Shown here piece after piece: positions 59,464-64,000 of a stretch of DNA of 64,000 nt. The first letter of the stretch is position 1. Every line of letters begins with the position of its first letter. Source of the stretch: an uncultured Chloroflexota bacterium (GTDB lineage Bacteria; Chloroflexota; Anaerolineae; Aggregatilineales; Phototrophicaceae). The notes below the pieces were generated by a model. It was not told the DNA's origin, searched no databases, and saw nothing but the letters and a program-made list of their open reading frames with translations. The DNA is taken from NCBI GenBank assembly GCA_937974245.1, contig CALJKV010000106.1, positions 1-64,000 of the forward strand, written 5' to 3'. Both the position numbers and the translations under genes were made by a program.

Positions 59464-61365
59464 TTAATCAACCTGGATGACGCCGAATGTGCATGAATTA
59501 TAACTGCTGCCCAGAATGACTTCGAAATCGGCAGTGCGATTGGGATCGGGGTCATAGACGATGTTCTCTGGCCTGACATTCAGGATGTTGGCGATATCGT
59601 TCAAGCTGCTACCTTTGGTCTGGCCGGTGTGGTCTATAAGAATTGTATCCATATAATCCGTGCGATCAGCGCTGCCTGCTCCAAAAGCAAAGAGGCTATC
59701 CCATGCCAGTCGTTCGGCGGCAACTCTGTCCCAATTGGCATTCGTCGTGCCATTGTAAACAGCAATCCGGGCACCTTCAATCACGATCTGGCTCTCGGTT
59801 GGTGGTTGGTAGAAATCGTTCAGTAGTTCAACCATCGCGTCCGGGTTCGGCAGTTGAACGTTTGCGCCATCTGGGGCTGTCCAGGGGATGGTATGGTAGC
59901 CGCGCCCCAGTGTGAAACTCTCAATCTTGCTGGTATCCAGGCCGAGTGCGATTGGCAGCAGGCCGAGCATATCGTTAAACCCGATGTTCGTCTCAACAAT
60001 CTCGATACCCTGACTCCACAAATTGGGGAGGTTCGCCAGTTGCCCGGTATCCCGTGTTTCGCGCAGAGCCGCTCGAAGAATCTGCTGCTGGCGACGTCCC
60101 CGGTCAAAGTCGGAGCTATTGTTTCGGGAACGTGCATACCATAAAGCGCTGCCACCATCCATGTGATAATAGCCGACGGGCAGCGTATAAAGATTGCTGT
60201 CTTCGGCCTTAATTGCCTCTGGTGGTGGGGGAGCGCTAATCAGCGGGTAATCCTGAATCGCGCAGTCTACGGCAATATCCACGCCGCCCAGTGTGTCCAC
60301 GATTTCTTTGAACCCACTCAAATTGACGATGGCATAGTAGTGTACATTGATACCCAGGTTATAAAAGAGTGTCTGGCGCATCAACCCAAAACCGCCATCT
60401 GTCCAGGCAATTTGCTCTCCATGTGTATATGCCAGGTTAAGCCGCTGCATTGTCCAACCGGGGATATAGACGTACAGGTCGCGCGGCAGGCTGAGCATAG
60501 CGACTGTGCCGGTAGTACGATTAATTGAAACGATGATCATCGTGTCGGTACGGGTGACGTTGTCGTTTGTTAGTTCATCATCCCCGCCCATGAGTAAAAT
60601 ATTCACCAAGTCGAAACCGCGACGGTCAATGGCAGCCATCCGGGTTGGAATTGCAGTGGGCGCTGTTTGGTTGAAGTCCGGGTCAGATGGGAGCAGCAGG
60701 GTTGGTAGCGGTGGCGGTGTTTCCGTTGGTGTATCAGTTGGCGTTGGCGTACTGGATGGAGTGAAAGTTGCTGTAGGTGTATCAGTTGCAGTATTGGTGG
60801 GAATCAGCGTTGGTGTACTGCTGGGTGGTTCGGTAGGGGAGGGTGGCAAGGTATTCAAAGCCGGGAGTGTCACCACTGCCGAGCGGGGCGTATTGGTGAC
60901 GAATACCTGCGCCACTGAAATCGCCACTTCAGTTGGTCTTGTGGTTGCCGTTGCTGTGTGGGTCGCCGTCGCCGTATCGGTAGGCGTACTGGTCACTGTG
61001 GCAGTAGCGGCATAGGTCGCCGTCACCGTATCGGTTGGCGCACCTGTCGCTGTGGCGGTAGTAGTATCGGTAGGTGTGGTCGTGTTGGTGGCTGTCGTGG
61101 TATAGGTTGGCGTATACGTTTCCAGTGTGGAGGCAATAGCGGTAACGGTAGCGGCATAACCATCATTCCGTTGACTGGCTTCTGACTGTTCACCTACGCG
61201 GCGCGAAATGTCCTGAGCGGCACTATAGCTGAACCAAATGATCCCTGCAATCAGTACCACTGGCAGTATGCGAAAGATGAGAAAACCGCCAATGCGCCAT
61301 AACTTTGATTTCTTCTGCCCGTCAGCCAAAGTTTCCCTGCCCTTATCCGGTAAGCTACCATTCAC
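59464..61365 (-). CDS. LytR-CpsA-Psr (LCP) family protein with Thr/Pro-rich stalk
   Basis: A 633-residue type II membrane protein: cytoplasmic ~25 residues, one transmembrane segment (~29-48), a Thr/Pro/Ala-rich stalk of about 180 residues, then the LCP domain (~255-490; NILLMGGDD, RTDTMIIVSINRTTGTVAMLSLPRDLYVYIPG across ~275-305, YARSRNNSSDFDRGRRQQQIL with the catalytic Arg residues), and a LytR_C domain (~520-630). LCP enzymes attach glycopolymers from undecaprenyl diphosphate carriers to the wall or to proteins. It starts with GTG. Its presence suggests anchored surface glycans in this organism. Confidence 0.9.
   Translation of the reverse strand: MNGSLPDKGRETLADGQKKSKLWRIGGFLIFRILPVVLIAGIIWFSYSAAQDISRRVGEQSEASQRNDGYAATVTAIASTLETYTPTYTTTATNTTTPTDTTTATATGAPTDTVTATYAATATVTSTPTDTATATHTATATTRPTEVAISVAQVFVTNTPRSAVVTLPALNTLPPSPTEPPSSTPTLIPTNTATDTPTATFTPSSTPTPTDTPTETPPPLPTLLLPSDPDFNQTAPTAIPTRMAAIDRRGFDLVNILLMGGDDELTNDNVTRTDTMIIVSINRTTGTVAMLSLPRDLYVYIPGWTMQRLNLAYTHGEQIAWTDGGFGLMRQTLFYNLGINVHYYAIVNLSGFKEIVDTLGGVDIAVDCAIQDYPLISAPPPPEAIKAEDSNLYTLPVGYYHMDGGSALWYARSRNNSSDFDRGRRQQQILRAALRETRDTGQLANLPNLWSQGIEIVETNIGFNDMLGLLPIALGLDTSKIESFTLGRGYHTIPWTAPDGANVQLPNPDAMVELLNDFYQPPTESQIVIEGARIAVYNGTTNANWDRVAAERLAWDSLFAFGAGSADRTDYMDTILIDHTGQTKGSSLNDIANILNVRPENIVYDPDPNRTADFEVILGSSYNSCTFGVIQVD
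60690..61140 (-). repeat. Low-complexity repeats coding for the LCP stalk
   Basis: Imperfect repeats of short units coding for TATxT, PTDT and TPT motifs fill this part of the LCP gene. Such stalks are prone to length changes between strains and are probable glycosylation sites. Confidence 0.7.
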
Positions 61366-61495
61366 TTCAACGCTATTCTAATCAGCGCAAGGAAGATTGT
61401 CCACCATGTATCGAAATGCTTTAGGCAAACGGCAGGAAGTTTGGGGTATCATAAAATGAGAGATAGATCAAATGTAATCGTATTAGGTGGATATG

Positions 61496-61930
61496 ATGAC
61501 ACAAGCATTTCATGAAGCTACCAGCCGCTTGCAAATTATTCAGTCCTTATGTTTGAGCATGTCGTCACGACTGGAAGAAGACGCCGGGGCCATTACTATC
61601 CCGAAAAGCTATGAGTACGAAGGCCAATTGCAGGGGTTCAGGGAAATTGCTGACGATACTCACGAAGCGGTGACAAGCATCACTGCATCGCCATCGGGTG
61701 AGACAGTTCAAGCGGCGATTCAGGCGCTGGTCCGCAAGATAGAGAACCGCAAAATAATCAGCCAAGATGAATACAGCATCCACGAAAAATACAAACAAGA
61801 CTACCGGGGGATGATGCTCTATTATCGTCCGATGGGTGTAGAAAGTGCGTGCAACAAAGTTCTAGAATGGCTGGCTGATGTGATTCAGGTACTCCATCTT
61901 TCAATCGAGCACCTTGAGACCAATCAGTAA
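61496..61930 (+). CDS. Hypothetical alpha-helical protein, 144 residues
   Basis: AGGTGG precedes two adjacent ATG codons at 61493 and 61496; the second has the better distance. The product is hydrophilic and mostly helical, with a possible coiled-coil-like N-terminal part (FHEATSRLQIIQSLCLSMSSRLEED) and C-terminal helix. No family recognised. It stands alone on the plus strand between the minus-strand LCP and FHA-LysM genes. Confidence 0.6.
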   Translation: MTQAFHEATSRLQIIQSLCLSMSSRLEEDAGAITIPKSYEYEGQLQGFREIADDTHEAVTSITASPSGETVQAAIQALVRKIENRKIISQDEYSIHEKYKQDYRGMMLYYRPMGVESACNKVLEWLADVIQVLHLSIEHLETNQ

Positions 61931-61946
61931 GTCAGTATATTGCTGG

Positions 61947-63851
61947 TTATCTGCTGGGCAGCAACAGAATTTGCCCGACCTGTAGTAAGCGAGGATTGGG
62001 CAGGCAGTTCACAGCAGCGATTTCCGTTACGGTGGTGCCATAGTCCATTGCCAGGCGAAATACACGATCTCCTTGCTGCACTGTATAGGGCTGCCAGCTT
62101 GCTGGAATTGGCACCATGCAGCCTGGCGGACGCGGGTCGTTTACATTCGCGGTTGCCGTGATTGAAAAGGCCGGCGTGGGTGTTGGTAGAATGCCGGTAG
62201 CTTCCACTACCAACGTGGCAGTTGCAATCCTGGGTGTGAGGGTTCGTGTGGGTGATGGTTTAAGAGTAGGTATGCTCGTGGCAACCAGACTGCGTGCTGG
62301 TGACGGCAGGGCTGCCGGTTGGGATGAGGGTGGTATAACGTCTGTCAGTGTCGGCGCTGCTGTTGGTGATTGTTGGATGCTGATTGCATCTTGCACTGGT
62401 CGAGTGAGCACCAGGAATGCGATACCCAAGATTGTCACGAAAGCGGCAGCGAGTAAGATATAGTTCAGCGGCAGACGCGATGGGATCAGCACCATACCGG
62501 GAAAATCAAGTGGCGCACGGCTGCTGTGTGCGGCAGAAAGTGAGAATCTGGCACGGCGTTGACGCAGCCAGGAGCGCTGTTCAACGCGAATCTGGATGGG
62601 TATTTGCACGACCTGGCCGGGAGGTAACTGAACCAGAGGATGCCCCGGTACAACAAACACCCTCTTATCGGATGTATGCCCGGCGATAAAGATGTCCGCG
62701 TCAACCAGAGTATGATTTTGCAGGCACAGTATTGTGTTTTCGGGATAGCGTGCCTCGCGCGGATTTAGCCAGCCAGTCAGGATAGGCTGCGGTTTCAGGA
62801 CAATCTGAAATGGAAGCAGTAGCGTGTAGTCATCAGCATTCAATCGATCATAGACTCGTAGTCCGCAATCGAATGATGCGGCTATCACATCCTGAGGAAT
62901 ATGAAGGACCAACTCTGTAGATCTGGTTTCGCCGGGAGTGAGTTCAATGACTTCATTCATTTCCACCCACTGTCGTGAGATACCGGCGACAATAAGTCGT
63001 ACCTGTGCTGTTTGTTCCCCTTGGTTGCGAACCGATATCGGTACGCGAACTCGTTCGCCGGCTGCCATGTTCACTGGATTTATGCTTATCTGGGCGCTCA
63101 GTTGACCGCCGGTTTGCCAGTCCTTAGGCAGTGTGCCATCTCCGGCGGGGATGTGCTGCCGGGTATCCTGACTATGTGTTTCTGCGTGCGGGAAAGCGGG
63201 CATGACCTCAGTGCTTTCCCATTCCGGGGGCTGTACCGGTTGTCCTGCGGCGGATTCTTCATCTGCAGTTATGCTGGTTTCCTCTGCTATTTCCGATAGT
63301 ACCATATCCTCCGGTGGGGGAAATGGTGTTTCTTCGGGGAGTTCAGTCACCACTTCGGGCGGTGTAGGCGGTGCCGCTTCATCAGATAGCTGCCAGGTTC
63401 CTAATACAGCCTCTTGCTCGTCTTCGCCCCAGTAGATCAACACTTCGCTCGGCGGAACAATTTGCTCATTGTCTTGTGTAACCGCTGCTGGGTGAACATG
63501 CTCCCGCTGGATAGATGCGCCGGTGATCTCCAGTGTGTCAAGTTCGAGCGTGTAACTACCGATGCTGACGCTTGCGCCGGGCTTCCAGTTGATCGGTGTC
63601 AGTGATTCGGCAGGCTCGCCCTGTAATCGTATTGAGTCCTCCTCGCCAAGATTCGTCAACAAGACTTGCCCGGAAGTGGAAAGCAGCAAGCGGGCATGAA
63701 TAGGTAGAATATCGAGACCATTCAGGATAAGATGAGCGGTATTGCTGCTCCCTATCAGCAACGGCTTGCTACTGAGTTTGATGCGTAGCGTTTTACCGTC
63801 GCTATGGGTGGCTGTGACTTGGTAAATCAAAGGGTTTTCATCACGCATCAT
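61947..63851 (-). CDS. Membrane protein with N-terminal FHA-like domain, beta domains and C-terminal LysM
   Basis: A 634-residue protein. Residues ~1-105 look like a degenerate FHA domain (LLIGSSNTAHLILNGLDILPIHARLL over ~28-55); ~105-245 are Pro/Glu-rich; ~245-455 form Ig-like or NEW3-like beta domains; a transmembrane helix lies at ~462-484; a Thr/Pro linker and a LysM domain (YTVQQGDRVFRLAMDYGTT) end the chain. If the beta domains are inside, the topology is FHA in, LysM out, so it could link phospho-signalling to peptidoglycan or glycans. Several ATGs are in frame; 63851 fits best behind the previous stop. Confidence 0.7.
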   Translation of the reverse strand: MMRDENPLIYQVTATHSDGKTLRIKLSSKPLLIGSSNTAHLILNGLDILPIHARLLLSTSGQVLLTNLGEEDSIRLQGEPAESLTPINWKPGASVSIGSYTLELDTLEITGASIQREHVHPAAVTQDNEQIVPPSEVLIYWGEDEQEAVLGTWQLSDEAAPPTPPEVVTELPEETPFPPPEDMVLSEIAEETSITADEESAAGQPVQPPEWESTEVMPAFPHAETHSQDTRQHIPAGDGTLPKDWQTGGQLSAQISINPVNMAAGERVRVPISVRNQGEQTAQVRLIVAGISRQWVEMNEVIELTPGETRSTELVLHIPQDVIAASFDCGLRVYDRLNADDYTLLLPFQIVLKPQPILTGWLNPREARYPENTILCLQNHTLVDADIFIAGHTSDKRVFVVPGHPLVQLPPGQVVQIPIQIRVEQRSWLRQRRARFSLSAAHSSRAPLDFPGMVLIPSRLPLNYILLAAAFVTILGIAFLVLTRPVQDAISIQQSPTAAPTLTDVIPPSSQPAALPSPARSLVATSIPTLKPSPTRTLTPRIATATLVVEATGILPTPTPAFSITATANVNDPRPPGCMVPIPASWQPYTVQQGDRVFRLAMDYGTTVTEIAAVNCLPNPRLLQVGQILLLPSR

Positions 63852-63856
63852 CAGAT

Positions 63857-64000
63857 TTATCCGCCAATCCATTTCACGAGACCTTCGATCAGGGTGCGAA
63901 TTTCGCCAACCTGTTGGGGAAGGGACACGCCATAAAAAACCAGACGGGCAGCGACAAGGACAACAATTGCCCACACAAACATTGTGCCGAAAGGTATCCG
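63857..64000 (-). CDS. Small membrane protein, C-terminal part only (runs off right edge)
   Basis: Minus-strand frame open from the window edge to TAA at 63857. The 47 visible residues contain one transmembrane segment (FVWAIVVLVAARLVFYG) and end in a short amphipathic helix LIEGLVKWIGG. The stop lies 5 bases before the ATG of the FHA-LysM gene, so both are one operon. Family not recognisable from this part. Confidence 0.6.
   Translation of the reverse strand, partial: RIPFGTMFVWAIVVLVAARLVFYGVSLPQQVGEIRTLIEGLVKWIGG

Noticed and set aside
59500..61100. Many long frames antisense to the LCP and FHA-LysM genes
   Set aside because: They arise from the repetitive Thr/Pro codons read on the other strand, giving Val/Gly repeats; no start context or family.
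1..64000. CRISPR array, insertion sequence, rRNA operon
   Set aside because: I saw no regularly spaced repeats, no transposase frame with inverted ends and no rRNA segment in the window.

Overview
The window reads as a chromosomal segment of a Chloroflexota bacterium, most likely of the Anaerolineae lineage. This is inferred from style and gene content: moderate GC, Thr/Pro-rich extracellular linkers ahead of an LCP domain, a SufBCDSU cluster with a Rieske protein, polyphosphate glucokinase beside a GH63 enzyme, and FHA proteins carrying LysM or Clp-N domains. No marker gene was available to confirm it. Most genes are ordinary biosynthetic or central-metabolism genes in long co-directional operons. 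Accessory material lies mainly at the left edge and around 27.5-30.2 kb.

Layout. 1-2.3 kb: a replication or partition-like module (primase with zinc finger, ExeA-type ATPase, start of a small basic protein), apparently with leaderless promoters. 2.4-3.5 kb: a YhhN membrane enzyme and a truncated second copy. 3.5-10.1 kb: a MhqO/MhqD-like pair followed by a glycerol block (glpK, membrane protein, PfkB kinase, glpD). 10.2 kb: a sortase. 10.8-18.1 kb (minus): GH63 glucosidase, ppgK, rpiA, gnd, zwf, pgl, which together can take glucosides through glucose-6-P to ribose-5-P. 18.2-21.6 kb: divergent thrC and thrB, then a polyprenyl diphosphate synthase. 21.7-27.4 kb: an SRPBCC protein, three small membrane proteins, nnr, tRNA-His, a methyltransferase and a glycerophosphodiesterase. 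27.6-30.1 kb: an FHA protein with a Clp-N/kinase-fold protein. 30.4-32 kb: a SAM-I riboswitch and a methionine transsulfuration-type enzyme. 32.1-44.4 kb (minus): the branched-chain amino acid operon ilvE-ilvB-ilvN-ilvC-GNAT-leuA-leuC-leuD-cimA-leuB. 44.5-47.5 kb (minus): argG-argH. 47.6-54.9 kb: tRNA-Pro, the suf operon and a divergent SufT-like gene. 55-64 kb: cell-envelope proteins (M23 peptidase, LCP, lipoprotein, FHA-LysM) and selD.

The most striking content is regulatory. Both amino-acid operons on the minus strand start with what look like complete transcription attenuators. A 26-residue leader peptide with 15 Ile/Leu/Val residues precedes ilvE, and a 28-residue leader peptide with an Arg run precedes argG. 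Each has mutually exclusive pause, antiterminator and terminator hairpins that can be written out base by base. The ilv-leu operon also has two overlapping short reading frames and a long-range dyad just before leuA. The methionine gene has a SAM-I riboswitch followed by two terminators.

selD appears to be a selenoprotein. Its real start lies 29 codons upstream of the longest plain open frame, and an in-frame TGA at codon 17 sits in the SelD active-site motif with a SECIS-like hairpin right behind it. The organism therefore should use selenocysteine.
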